In this document: one piece after another, positions 47,966 to 56,418 of the stretch
Layout of the letters: each line of letters opens with the position of its first letter
Numbering within the stretch: the stretch's first letter is position 1
Assembly: GCF_900156425.1 (NCBI RefSeq)
Contig: NZ_FTNO01000001.1
Location: forward strand, 1,488,001-1,552,000
DNA length: 64,000 nt
Source of the DNA: Haladaptatus litoreus
GTDB lineage: Archaea; Halobacteriota; Halobacteria; Halobacteriales; Haladaptataceae
Direction: 5' to 3'
Notes under the pieces: model-generated
What the model saw: only the letters and a program-made list of their open reading frames with translations
What the model was told of the DNA's origin: nothing
The model's database searches: none
Translations under genes and position numbers: made by a program

Positions 47966-49237
47966 TCACCACCGAGTGAGTTTGGTAGCTGTGCCGTTCG
48001 CGTGCTCGGCGTGTGCCCGTCCGAGGAGGTAGCGTCCGTAGGCTTCGGCGCGCGGATACTCCGAAAAGTCGAGTGCGCTGTCTCCGGAGTCGGTTCGATT
48101 TTCCGCCGTTTCGAGCAGTTTCCGAGTGAAAAGCCTCTCTTCTGACCCGTCAATCGCGTTTTGAAGTTCGTTTACCGCCGCGCGCTTCGCCCGGAACACG
48201 AGTTTCGCGTCGATTCGCTCCGCGTCTTCGGAAACCTCGACACGATTTTCGGCGTGATGCCACGCGAGAAAATGCTGGCGCGCTTCGGCGGTCGCAACTG
48301 CAGCAAGAACATCCAATCCCTCCTTTTTGCATCGTTCTGCCTCATTGAGTCGGTTTCGCCCGTAAAACCAGCCGTGGGTATAAATCCGACCTCGAATCTG
48401 CCGATAAGCGTTGTCGGGGAGGTCTCCACCTGAATCCTCGTCATCCTGCCCTCGAAGCGTCTCCGCCGCCTTTTTGAGCCATTTCCGATTCCGGGTCAGT
48501 TCGCGCTCAAACGATTTCGGATTCTCCAGTCCATTCCGGTACTGCCAGTAAAGTCGCTTTCCGTCCTCGAAATCCCGGCGCGCCGATTCGAGGTTCCAAA
48601 GCATTTCTCCGGCCTCCATCGCATCCTCGGGTGGCGAAACGCGACGTGAGAATCCCGCCGCCTGCTGAAGGTGATACTCGACTCGTCCGACGTGAACCAG
48701 AAACTCGTGCGGGTCGTCGCACTCGATTTCGATTCGGTTTGTGACGGATTCGACGTTGGAACGGAGTTTCGACGCCTCCGTTTCGTAGTCTTTCTCGGAG
48801 TACTCGTCGTTCAAATACTGCGCCGCACCGAGCGTTTCGGCGGCGACACCCGCCGAATACTGGATTTTTTCGAGTGTTCTGGGGTTTCCGGGTTCGGGCG
48901 GAATCTCGTTTATTTGGTTCTGCGCTTTCTCAGGGCCTTCTTTCAGGATTCGGCTGTCTGACTCATCCAGAGAAGACGTATCGGCGCGACTCCACGCCCG
49001 TTTTGCATCGTCGGCGAGTTGCTTTGCGTGCGATTTCGCGGCCTCGATGTGCGCCGCAGGAATCTCGATTTGCGGCGGGACGCTCGGAATATCTCGGTGC
49101 TTGGTCCGTGCTTCAACGACGGGCGCGGGGAGGGTGTTGGTGGCGAACGCGACTGCTCCGAGGCCGAGGCCGGAAACCCCGAGGAACTGCCTGCGGGAGA
49201 GAAGGCTGTCGCGTTGGCTGTCTGGAGGGCGAGACAT
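47966..49237 (-). CDS. Tat-exported helical protein, unknown function
   Basis: A 423-residue secreted protein with a Tat signal (LLSRRQFLGVSGLGLGAVAF). The mature chain is strongly helical and polar, with many Arg, Lys, Glu (YSEKDYETEASKLRSNVESV, RRDFEDGKRLYWQYRNG, KAAVNELQNAID-like) and coiled-coil character. It has no recognised domain, and conserved family is unknown to me. Convergent with the lipase gene, 31 bases apart. Confidence 0.7.
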   Translation of the reverse strand: MSRPPDSQRDSLLSRRQFLGVSGLGLGAVAFATNTLPAPVVEARTKHRDIPSVPPQIEIPAAHIEAAKSHAKQLADDAKRAWSRADTSSLDESDSRILKEGPEKAQNQINEIPPEPGNPRTLEKIQYSAGVAAETLGAAQYLNDEYSEKDYETEASKLRSNVESVTNRIEIECDDPHEFLVHVGRVEYHLQQAAGFSRRVSPPEDAMEAGEMLWNLESARRDFEDGKRLYWQYRNGLENPKSFERELTRNRKWLKKAAETLRGQDDEDSGGDLPDNAYRQIRGRIYTHGWFYGRNRLNEAERCKKEGLDVLAAVATAEARQHFLAWHHAENRVEVSEDAERIDAKLVFRAKRAAVNELQNAIDGSEERLFTRKLLETAENRTDSGDSALDFSEYPRAEAYGRYLLGRAHAEHANGTATKLTRW

Positions 49238-49272
49238 GATAGAAAGAATAGAAGACGACTACAAAAATTTTC

Positions 49273-50310
49273 CTACCACGTACCGTGGAAGGTGTCGAAC
49301 TGGAGCGAGTCGAGGGGTTCGTTCCCGACCGCGATTTCGTACTCGCCGGGCGTGAGCATCGGTTTGTGGAACTGCGGCCCGTCGTCGGTCGTGATGCGCG
49401 GACAACCCGTGTTGACGAAGGCGTCCATGTTGAAGTTCCGCAGACGGTCGGGTGTCACCTCGTCCATCGTGATGAGGTAGGCATTGTCGTTCTCGTCGAT
49501 GATGTCCTGTGCGATTTCCCAGCGACCCTGTCCGATTTTGGTGCAGAAGATGACGCCCCACTTTTCGGCGTCCATCGCGCGGTGAACCGCGCCGTAGCGC
49601 TGTTTCAGGAATTTTTCCGTATCCGCGACCGTGACGACATTGTTCACGGGGTCTGCGATGACGACGTTCTTGTCGGGGTGTTCCATCGCCAATCCGAGCG
49701 GGTGGAACTTTCCGCCGCCGACGTAGAGCACTTGGTCTGCGTCGATGTCTGCGGAGGCGTAGTTACAACCGAGTACCTGCCCCTCGTGGGTCAATCGGTC
49801 GTCGCCCTTGCGGGTGTGAACCGTGAATCCGCGGTCTTCCAGCCACTCTTTCATCTCCTCGAATCGGTTCATGTGCTGGGCGGTCGTAACCAGTCCCACG
49901 TCGCCGACTTCGAGTTCGTCCAACGACTCTTCCATAATCGGGAAGACATCGACGTTGGAGAACAGCGGGACGTAGATGACCTTGTCCGTGTTCTTCATCG
50001 GCGAGTGGCCGAAGTGGACGAACACGTCGGTTCGCTTCATCAGGTAGGTGTCCAAATCGCAGGCTCCGTAGCAGGGCTGACCCGAAAGTAGAATCGTCAC
50101 GTCGTCGGGCAGCAGTTCGCGCAGGTCGTCGGCCACGCTCGGCCCTCTGCGTTTGAGTCCCTCGGGGAACTGCAAACCGACTTTTTCGGCGTCGCGTTCC
50201 TCGACCGCCTCGATGATTCGGTCGAGTTCGTAATCCCATTCCCGGTCGTGTTTGAGGGACATTCCGGTTTTTCGCAAGTCCCCCTCGCTGTACTCACTCT
50301 CTTGGCTCAT
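49273..50310 (-). CDS. dph2: Diphthamide biosynthesis enzyme Dph2
   Basis: Transfers the 3-amino-3-carboxypropyl group of SAM to the histidine of translation factor aEF2, first step of diphthamide synthesis. The 345-residue protein carries the three conserved cysteines of the [4Fe-4S] cluster: GQPCYGACDLD, VLGCNYAS and NTGCPRITTDD. It is a non-classical radical-SAM enzyme that forms a homodimer in archaea. ATG 50310 gives MSQESEYSEGDLRKTGM. Stands alone between a secreted protein and a membrane protein gene. Confidence 0.93.
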   Translation of the reverse strand: MSQESEYSEGDLRKTGMSLKHDREWDYELDRIIEAVEERDAEKVGLQFPEGLKRRGPSVADDLRELLPDDVTILLSGQPCYGACDLDTYLMKRTDVFVHFGHSPMKNTDKVIYVPLFSNVDVFPIMEESLDELEVGDVGLVTTAQHMNRFEEMKEWLEDRGFTVHTRKGDDRLTHEGQVLGCNYASADIDADQVLYVGGGKFHPLGLAMEHPDKNVVIADPVNNVVTVADTEKFLKQRYGAVHRAMDAEKWGVIFCTKIGQGRWEIAQDIIDENDNAYLITMDEVTPDRLRNFNMDAFVNTGCPRITTDDGPQFHKPMLTPGEYEIAVGNEPLDSLQFDTFHGTW

Positions 50311-50448
50311 TGGAGATGCTTTGTTGGTGAGTACGTTTAAGCACGGTGTTCCCGGTTTTCGCTGGTCAGGGTTCGTTGAAGGCTTCGGAAACACGAAAAC
50401 GGAGTGCTGGATTCAGAGAATGTATACAGGACCGAGATCGGGTTGATC

Positions 50449-50883
50449 CTACTGACTGCTTTTCTTGGTTCGGAACAGATACTCGCTCCCGCCAAAGATG
50501 GCGTAGAGAATGAGAGCGATTGGGGAAAGGTAAGCTGCGTAGAGGGCGAGACCGAAAGTCGTCTGGAATGAGAGTATACCCTGTACGGCACCGACGATGA
50601 GCCATCCGAGAATCACGACCACAAGGAGCACGAGCGGTGCAATCAGGTCAAATCGGAGGAAGATGGCGATGGGGAGTCCAACGAAGGCGATAACGAGAAC
50701 AATCATGCCCAGAAAATATCCAATAGTGTCAACAGTTATATGAGTGAGGAACTCACTGACGCTCCATCCTGCGATGAGTAAGCCGGCACCGAAATACAGA
50801 CAGACTACGGCAAGACCAACGAGAGTGCCGACGAGCGCTGCAGCGGCAGTAGAGGTATGACTTCGTGATAAGAGGAAGATCAT
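50449..50883 (-). CDS. Small multi-helix membrane protein, unknown function
   Basis: A 144-residue membrane protein with four predicted helices (about 12-35, 52-73, 81-101, 107-130) and a basic tail ending TKKSSQ. It has no charged residues in the membrane apart from one Asp. The DNA here is less GC-rich than around it. Unknown function. ATG 50883 is the clear start. Confidence 0.6.
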   Translation of the reverse strand: MIFLLSRSHTSTAAAALVGTLVGLAVVCLYFGAGLLIAGWSVSEFLTHITVDTIGYFLGMIVLVIAFVGLPIAIFLRFDLIAPLVLLVVVILGWLIVGAVQGILSFQTTFGLALYAAYLSPIALILYAIFGGSEYLFRTKKSSQ

Positions 50884-51070
50884 ACTTTACACTACATTGA
50901 GAGTGGTGATAAAGGTCAGCGTCGATTGGGACGGTGATGAGAACGTTGCTGACTACACGCCTTCTATTCAGCACGACCATTGAAACCTATCAAAATCCGA
51001 AGTTTCGACAGAACCACCAGCAACTACCACATTCGGCAAGCCTAAACCGTTCCAGTTCGAATCAGTATCC

Positions 51071-51472
51071 ATGAGCGTAGACACGAAAGCCGACGTGAGC
51101 GACGACGAAACCAGTGTCGAGGAGATGGCGACCGAACTCGGCGAGGCAATCGCGGACACGCCGGAATACCGGAAATTCGAGGAGACGAAAGCCGAAGTCG
51201 AAGCCAACGAGGAGGCACAGGAGAAAATCAAGAAGTTCGAACGTCTCCGACAGGAGTTCATGCTCGCGCGCCAGACCGGCGAGGCGACCCAAGAGGACGT
51301 GACGAAGGTACAGGAAGCTCAAGAAGACCTTCACTCGCTTCCCGTGATGTCGGACTACCTCGCGGCACAGGACGAACTCTCGTCCCGATTGGAAGACCTG
51401 AACCGCGCGATTTCCGCCCCGATCGCGGTCGATTTCGGTCAGCAGGCTGGCGGTTGCTGTCAGGACGAGTAA
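51071..51472 (+). CDS. YlbF/YmcA family protein
   Basis: A 133-residue helical protein of the YlbF/YmcA type: LGEAIADTPEYRKFEETKAEVE, KKFERLRQEFMLARQTG and LPVMSDYLAAQDELSSRLED. In Bacillus these proteins form a complex with an iron-sulfur cluster that affects RNase Y and biofilm genes. The ending GGCCQDE holds two cysteines that may bind metal or iron-sulfur as in that complex. The role in archaea is unknown. Confidence 0.82.
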   Translation: MSVDTKADVSDDETSVEEMATELGEAIADTPEYRKFEETKAEVEANEEAQEKIKKFERLRQEFMLARQTGEATQEDVTKVQEAQEDLHSLPVMSDYLAAQDELSSRLEDLNRAISAPIAVDFGQQAGGCCQDE

Positions 51473-51485
51473 GTCGGAATAATCC

Positions 51486-51518
51486 CCGGAGTGAGCATTC
51501 GGAGAATGCTCACTCCGG
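51486..51518. terminator. 14-bp hairpin within convergent repeats
   Basis: Perfect arms 51486-51499 and 51505-51518, five-base loop, between two convergent genes. Beside it, ATTCCG-type cores recur at 51512, 51530 and 51548, each 18 bases apart, and reach the stop of the oxidoreductase gene (51546). Probable bidirectional terminator. Confidence 0.55.
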
Positions 51519-51545
51519 ATTCTCTACTCATTCCGAACTCGCTAC

Positions 51546-52517
51546 CTATTCCGGCATCTTGACCCACTCGCCGATTTCCTCGCTTTTTCGAAGGCCATCT
51601 ACTACGGCGAGCGTCCGCGCCGCCTCGCGGGCGTCGGTTCGCGGGCGCTGGCCCGTTTCCGCGTATTCCACGAATCGCTCCAGTTCGAGGGCGTAGGGGT
51701 CTGCCGAGTCGAACGATTCCGTCACCTGCCGTCCCGGCAGTCGGAGTTCGAACTCGCTCGGGTCGGTGCCGACCGAAAACGCCCGGTCTGCGTGCAGTCG
51801 TCCGTCGGTTCCTTCGACCCGGCAGTACTGGGCGTCTTGCAGTCGGAACGAACAGTCAATCTGTGCGGTTCGACCGCCGGAGAACGCAAGGATGCCCGAT
51901 ACCTGCGTTTCGACACCTGTTTCCTCGGGGTCGGCGACCCGAGCGACGACGCGCTCCGGGTCGCCCAGAAACAGTCGCGCGACTTCGATGGCGTAGACAC
52001 CCACGTCGAGGAGACAGCCACCGCCGAGGTCGGGATCGAATCGCGTTCCGGCGGGCCAGCGACGGAGCGACGAATGAAATCCAGCATCGACGGAGCGAAT
52101 CTCGCCGAGTTCGTTCGCGGCCTCCACCATTCGCTCGGTTCGGGGATAGTATCGGAACATCATCGCCTCCATCAGCGTGACGCCTTGCTGGTCGCAGTAG
52201 TCGCCCATTTCGCGCGCTTCCTCGGCATCAACAGCCAGCGGTTTTTCACAGAGGACGTGCAGGCCGTGGTCTGCGGCGCGTTTCGTCCACTCTGCGTGGA
52301 GCGCGTTCGGAAGCGGAAGATAAACGGCGTCAACGTCGGATTCGAGCAGTTCCTCATATGACCCGAACGCCTGCGGTATTCCATGGTCTGTGGCGAAGCT
52401 ATTCGCACGTTCCTCGCTTCGGGACGCGATTGCCGTCACTTCGTGGTCGGTCTTCGCAACCGCGGGAACGAACGAATGATGTGCGATTCCTGCCGTTCCC
52501 AGCACCCCCAAATTCAT
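51546..52517 (-). CDS. Gfo/Idh/MocA family oxidoreductase
   Basis: A 323-residue NAD(P)-dependent oxidoreductase: GVLGTAGIAHHSFVPAV (Rossmann dinucleotide loop), VYLPLPNALHAEWTKRA, HVLCEKPLAVDAEEA (EKP motif with catalytic Lys) and DLGGGCLLDVGVYAIEVARL (catalytic Asp/His region). The family oxidises sugars, inositols and similar polyols; the substrate cannot be read from the sequence. ATG 52517 starts MNLGVLG. Confidence 0.9.
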   Translation of the reverse strand: MNLGVLGTAGIAHHSFVPAVAKTDHEVTAIASRSEERANSFATDHGIPQAFGSYEELLESDVDAVYLPLPNALHAEWTKRAADHGLHVLCEKPLAVDAEEAREMGDYCDQQGVTLMEAMMFRYYPRTERMVEAANELGEIRSVDAGFHSSLRRWPAGTRFDPDLGGGCLLDVGVYAIEVARLFLGDPERVVARVADPEETGVETQVSGILAFSGGRTAQIDCSFRLQDAQYCRVEGTDGRLHADRAFSVGTDPSEFELRLPGRQVTESFDSADPYALELERFVEYAETGQRPRTDAREAARTLAVVDGLRKSEEIGEWVKMPE

Positions 52518-52589
52518 GAATCAGGTAACACCGCGGGCGTGCAAAAGTGTGGGTGTGCGTGAGGCCGGTCGATTCGGTTTGAATCTCCC

Positions 52590-53075
52590 TCAGTTCAGTC
52601 GCCACAGTTCGTAGTTCAGCACGGTTGCGAACCCGACCCAGAGCGCGTAGGGGACGAGCAGGAGGGTTGCCCGGCGGTCAACACGCCAAAAAGCCACCAT
52701 CGTCGCACCGATTGCGACCAATAGGGCGACGATGACCGCGAGTCCGCCCGCTGGCCAGCGCATGCCGAAGAAGACCAGCGTCCACGCCGCGTTGAGGACG
52801 AGTTGCACGGCGAAGATGGCGAGTGCGACCCTGTCCCCCTGCCGCCAGACGAGGTACAGCGCGATACCCATCAGGAGGTAGAGCGTCGTCCAAACCGGCC
52901 CGAACACCCAACTCGGCGGCGTGAAGGCGGGTTTTTGGAGCGTCGTGTACCACGTTGCGACATCGTTTGCCGTGAGAATCGACGGGACAATCCCCGCAAG
53001 TTGGCAGACGACGATACAGACGAGGAGAGCAGGGAGATTGCGCCACGAGAACGAAGACCGGCGGACTGTTTCCAT
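52590..53075 (-). CDS. tspO: TspO/MBR family tryptophan-rich sensory protein
   Basis: A 161-residue five-helix membrane protein with the full TspO pattern: ATWYTTLQKPAFTPPSWVFG, PVWTTLYLLMGIALYLVW, LNAAWTLVFFGMRWP and VPYALWVGFATVLNYELWRLN in shortened form. TspO binds porphyrins and isoprenoids and in photosynthetic relatives affects light-dependent gene control. Presence near a halorhodopsin-bearing locus is only suggestive. ATG 53075. Confidence 0.92.
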   Translation of the reverse strand: METVRRSSFSWRNLPALLVCIVVCQLAGIVPSILTANDVATWYTTLQKPAFTPPSWVFGPVWTTLYLLMGIALYLVWRQGDRVALAIFAVQLVLNAAWTLVFFGMRWPAGGLAVIVALLVAIGATMVAFWRVDRRATLLLVPYALWVGFATVLNYELWRLN

Positions 53076-53208
53076 AGACCAGTTACGGCGCGAAAAACCG
53101 TTTTCCTTTCGGCTGTTTCGTTAGGTGACTCGAATCGACTGGAGTCGCCGATTCGAGCCAGCGGGTCGAATCAACGATTCGAATCCGGTATTTGAATTGA
53201 GTAACGGA

Positions 53209-53532
53209 TTATTCGATGTCGTCAACCTGCACTGTCTCGTCGAGAATGAGTGTCGGCCCCGCGTCCGTATCGATGAACTCCGCGGCATCGGCCATCACTT
53301 TCTCGCCCTGTTCGGAACCGAAGGCGGCTTTCATGTCGTCGGTGGAGTCGAAGTACAGTTCGAGGACACCGTCGTAGCCCGCCTTTTCCGGGTCTTTCGA
53401 GACGGAGGTGACGTACTTGCGCAGGCCGGGGAGTTCCTTGGCTATTTCTGAGTGTTCGTTGAGCCAGTAGTCTTCGAACTCCTCGTGGGTCATGCCCTCT
53501 TTGCGAACCAGCAAATCGACCATCTTTATCAT
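53209..53532 (-). CDS. EthD family protein
   Basis: A 107-residue dimeric ferredoxin-like fold protein of the EthD type: MVDLLVRKEGMTHEEFEDYW, NEHSEIAKELPGLRKYVTSV, GVLELYFDSTDDMKAAFGS. EthD-type proteins occur with degradation pathways and lactone-forming enzymes; the substrate is not known. ATG 53532 is chosen; ATG 53523 is a close alternative. Confidence 0.8.
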   Translation of the reverse strand: MIKMVDLLVRKEGMTHEEFEDYWLNEHSEIAKELPGLRKYVTSVSKDPEKAGYDGVLELYFDSTDDMKAAFGSEQGEKVMADAAEFIDTDAGPTLILDETVQVDDIE

Positions 53533-53597
53533 AGCATCTGAATCGGTGTTCCGGGCCGACTTTGTTGTATCGACTATGCGTGGCTGTTTTTCCCGGT

Positions 53598-54113
53598 TTA
53601 CTCTCGAAACGGCGTGGGATAGGTCAGCGTGCCAGCAACGTCCGCGAGTGAATCCGCCGCGAGGCCACACACCAGAAATCCTTCGTCGGGCATATCGAAT
53701 GGATTTTCGAATCCAGCATCAATGGCAGGCGTGAACCCGAATCGTTCGTAGTAGTCGGAGTCACCATGGAGAAAGACGAGTTCGTAACCTGACTCTCGTG
53801 CTGTTTGGAGGCCGACACGAACGAGTTCACTCCCCACTCCTGAACGCTGGTGCTCGGGAGAAACTGCCAGCGGAGCAAGCACGAGCGCATCCTTTTCAGG
53901 ATAGTCGTCCAAAACGAATTTCGAGAACATGACATGTCCAGCGGCATCGCCATCGAGGTGTGCAACGAGAGATAGATTTGGGCGGTAGGCGTGAGATTCG
54001 CGGAGTGCTTCGACAAGGTTGGCTTCGTCTTCCCGACCGAACACTGCTCTGACGACATTCCGTATTTTGGAGGTTTCCGTGTTCTCTTCCGCACCCACGC
54101 TGATTTTGGGCAT
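53598..54113 (-). CDS. GNAT family N-acetyltransferase
   Basis: A 171-residue acetyltransferase of the YhbS group: IRNVVRAVFGREDEANLVEAL, VLAPLAVSPEHQRSGVGSEL (acetyl-CoA loop QRSGVG), and the Y-E-R-F-G-F signature in SDYYERFGFTPA. The substrate is unknown. The gene lies 40 bases from the YbhB-like gene on the same strand. Confidence 0.87.
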   Translation of the reverse strand: MPKISVGAEENTETSKIRNVVRAVFGREDEANLVEALRESHAYRPNLSLVAHLDGDAAGHVMFSKFVLDDYPEKDALVLAPLAVSPEHQRSGVGSELVRVGLQTARESGYELVFLHGDSDYYERFGFTPAIDAGFENPFDMPDEGFLVCGLAADSLADVAGTLTYPTPFRE

Positions 54114-54153
54114 TGCTTTCCGACAGTTATCGTGGCCTGAAGACGGTTCCGAG

Positions 54154-54732
54154 TTATCCTCGGCTGAACTCCCCCGTGAACCGAGTTTGCTCAAACAGAA
54201 TCCCACCCGTGGCGTCCAACAGGGCCTCCTTCGTCGCACCCGCCCCGAGTCGCGGTTCCCGTTCGAGCAAATACAGCGTAAATCGGTAGGTGTGCGGCCC
54301 GTCGCCCACCGGTGGACACGGCCCGAGGTAGCCGAGTTCCCCGGCGTCGTTTTCTCCCTGCTTCGCCCCGTCGAGGTCGGCGACGATTTCCATCCCCGGG
54401 ACGCCCCGCGGAATCCGCGTCGTGTCGGGCGGAATATCCCAGATGACCCAATGGGTGAACGTCCCGCTCGGTGCGTCCGGGTCGTCCACGATAATCGCGA
54501 GCGAGTTCACTTCGTCCGGTACCGACTCGATTTCGAGCGGCGGCGAGACGTTCTGTCCCTCGCAGGTGAACTCCCGTGGAATTCGGTTTCCCTCCTCGAA
54601 CGCTGGTGTGGTGAAATTTGTCATCGTGTTTCCTCTCCGTGTTTGCGCTCTTGCCCTCTGTGCTCTCCGAACCACCGACACAACAGCACCAGTCCCACCC
54701 ATCGCCCGGAGAAACGCGCGTCTCCTGAGCAT
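54154..54732 (-). CDS. YbhB/YbcL Raf-kinase-inhibitor-like protein, odd N terminus
   Basis: A 192-residue protein. From about residue 37 it is a standard YbhB/YbcL (PEBP-like) domain: FTCEGQNVSPPLEIESVPDE, DPDAPSGTFTHWVIWDIP, CPPVGDGPHTYRFTLYLL. PEBPs bind phosphate or phospholipid head groups. The first residues MLRRRAFLRAMGGTG look like a Tat signal, but the next stretch (VVSVVRRAQRARAQTRRG) is basic, not hydrophobic. Another frame there reads CCVGGSESTEGKSANTE, a typical lipoprotein linker, so a pair of frameshifts may have damaged a lipoprotein signal. A TATA-like box at about 54756-54764 favours ATG 54732; ATG 54624 would give a cytoplasmic form. Confidence 0.8.
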   Translation of the reverse strand: MLRRRAFLRAMGGTGAVVSVVRRAQRARAQTRRGNTMTNFTTPAFEEGNRIPREFTCEGQNVSPPLEIESVPDEVNSLAIIVDDPDAPSGTFTHWVIWDIPPDTTRIPRGVPGMEIVADLDGAKQGENDAGELGYLGPCPPVGDGPHTYRFTLYLLEREPRLGAGATKEALLDATGGILFEQTRFTGEFSRG

Positions 54733-54811
54733 CCCGATTACCATTCGACGCGCGCGGTAAAATGCCCTGTTGCCGTTCGCTTAAGTCCCCCCGCGTCCTC
54801 ATCTCGTCTCG

Positions 54812-54985
54812 ATGGCGGAACTCAACCGGCCTGACCGACGCCGATGCACGCGGTGCGGGCGCGAAGACGAGTGGAACGAGTCGAACCACAACTGGACGAT
54901 TGCCGGGGACGAGGGGCGTCCCTTCTGTCTCCACGAGTGGAACATCAACGGAACGCACAATCCCATCGTGAAACCAGAAGGATGA
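54812..54985 (+). CDS. Small HEWNINGT zinc-binding protein
   Basis: A 57-residue protein with CTRCGREDEWNE near the N terminus and CLHEWNINGTHNP in the second half, giving a possible zinc site from Cys16, Cys19 and a later Cys/His. The HEW-INGT core is a recurrent feature of small haloarchaeal proteins, unknown in function. A TATA-like GCTTAAGT lies about 28 bases upstream. The stop overlaps the next start in ATGA (54982-54985). Confidence 0.65.
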   Translation: MAELNRPDRRRCTRCGREDEWNESNHNWTIAGDEGRPFCLHEWNINGTHNPIVKPEG

Positions 54986-55110
54986 CTCTAAGCCGTTCCG
55001 GTTCAGTGAGTGACCGACAGACTGGCCCATGGGTGCTCGCACTCGGTGTTTTGGCTGTTGGGGCAATTGCGCTGGCGCGGGAACTGCGCCGGAATCAAAA
55101 TGAAACGTAA
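54982..55110 (+). CDS. 42-residue single-helix membrane protein
   Basis: Starts at ATG 54982, overlapping the stop of the small zinc protein (ATGA), so the two would be translated together. It has one hydrophobic helix (about residues 17-33, GPWVLALGVLAVGAIAL) and a basic C-terminal tail (ARELRRNQNET). Too short to identify; the coupled arrangement and clean helix support a real gene. The 165 bases after it (to 55275) contain nothing that I can support. Confidence 0.5.
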   Translation: MTLSRSGSVSDRQTGPWVLALGVLAVGAIALARELRRNQNET

Positions 55111-55275
55111 TCGGTGAGCGAAACAGTCTAGAGAGGTGTTACTCAAAACTGATGCGTTTGCATCTCTGCACGGTGAAATCGGTGCGGTAGCGATATGATC
55201 GGAGTCGGAAGCCCCTATCGACACGACAAAATCGTCCGAATTATCGTCGTTGCTCTTTCCAGCCGTTTTCCCGAC

Positions 55276-55956
55276 TCACCCGTCAAATCCGCGCTGAAGC
55301 TCCTCAAGCACGGAAATCGTGCCTTCCGAATACGACTCATCGACCACGGTTCCGGCGGCCCGTTTCGCTTTCTCGTCGGCGTTCGCCACCGCATAGCTCT
55401 CGCGAACGACGCCGAACGTCGAAACGTCGTTTTCCGAATCGCCGATGGCGACGAACTCCTTCGGGTCGCGGCCGAGGAGTTGGGCGACTGCTTTCAACCC
55501 TTGCCCCTTGCTCACGCCGGAGGATTTGACGTGATACGCAAATCCGGTGTCCACGACTTCCAAGCCGTGTTCGCTGGCGAGTTCGGACAGCGGGCCGAGT
55601 GGTTGGTCGCGCTGTACAGCGATTTCTGTTTCGCGCCAGCGATTCGTCAGGTCGCTTTCGCCCCAACCGAGTTCGTAGCCGTCGGCGACGTACTCCTCGG
55701 CGACGTGGAAGGCGGCCTCGCCGTCGCCGTTGCGCGTGATTTCGTCATCGACGAGGACGATGCCGCCGTTTTCGGCGATGACGTGTTGTGGAATCTGGAG
55801 AAAATGACAGAGCGCGACGGGGTAGGGGAATGCTTTCCCGGTGGCGACCACGATAGGGGCTTCCCAGTCGGGAAGCAGGTCGAAAAATCGCGGGTCGATG
55901 GAGTCGTCTGGCCGGGTCATCGTGCCGTCGATGTCGAGGACGAGCGGCGGAACCAT
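55276..55956 (-). CDS. Phosphoglycolate phosphatase-type HAD hydrolase
   Basis: A 226-residue HAD-family phosphatase of the archaeal phosphoglycolate phosphatase type: LVLDIDGTMTRPDD (catalytic Asp pair), VVATGKAFPYPVALCH (motif II), KGQGLKAVAQLLG and VAIGDSENDVSTF (motifs III-IV). ATG 55956 starts MVPPLVLDIDGT. It lies 24 bases downstream of arsC on the same strand and probably shares its transcript. Confidence 0.85.
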   Translation of the reverse strand: MVPPLVLDIDGTMTRPDDSIDPRFFDLLPDWEAPIVVATGKAFPYPVALCHFLQIPQHVIAENGGIVLVDDEITRNGDGEAAFHVAEEYVADGYELGWGESDLTNRWRETEIAVQRDQPLGPLSELASEHGLEVVDTGFAYHVKSSGVSKGQGLKAVAQLLGRDPKEFVAIGDSENDVSTFGVVRESYAVANADEKAKRAAGTVVDESYSEGTISVLEELQRGFDG

Positions 55957-55980
55957 GCCGGAACTTCGCTCGTCTAACAC

Positions 55981-56418
55981 TTAGACCCGCCGTTCTGATT
56001 CAATTTCGTCGAACAAATCTCGAACACGGCCACGGATTTCGTCCCGAATCCTCCGGGTTTCCTCGACGTTTGCCCCGTGCGGGTCGTCCAAATTCCAGTC
56101 GCGCACCTCCACTTTGCCTTCGGCCTCGCTCACGTCCAGCGTCGAACAGCCCATGGTCGCGACGTAATCGCACGAAACCAGTTCGTCTGTTGTGATTTTG
56201 CGCGGGTTTCGTCCCGAAATGTCGATGCCGACTTCACCCATCGCAGAGACGACGACATCGTGAACCTCGTCTGCGGGGTGGGTGCCGCCCATCAGGATTT
56301 TCACGTCGAGCGTTCGTTCGTCGGTTTCTTGCTCGGCGAATGCGGTCGCCATCTGGCTTCGCCCGGCGTTCTGCACGCAGACGAAGGCGATTCGGATGGG
56401 GTCATGGGATTCACTCAT
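55981..56418 (-). CDS. arsC: Arsenate reductase-type low-molecular-weight phosphatase
   Basis: A 145-residue protein of the thioredoxin-linked ArsC group, which shares the low-molecular-weight tyrosine phosphatase fold. The active-site loop is FVCVQNAGRSQMA (C-x5-R-S), and MGCSTLDVSEAEGKVEVRDW gives the second cysteine and the conserved aspartate region. Probable function: reduce arsenate to arsenite for efflux. ATG 56418 overlaps the arsR stop by eight bases. No arsenite transporter is adjacent. Confidence 0.82.
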   Translation of the reverse strand: MSESHDPIRIAFVCVQNAGRSQMATAFAEQETDERTLDVKILMGGTHPADEVHDVVVSAMGEVGIDISGRNPRKITTDELVSCDYVATMGCSTLDVSEAEGKVEVRDWNLDDPHGANVEETRRIRDEIRGRVRDLFDEIESERRV

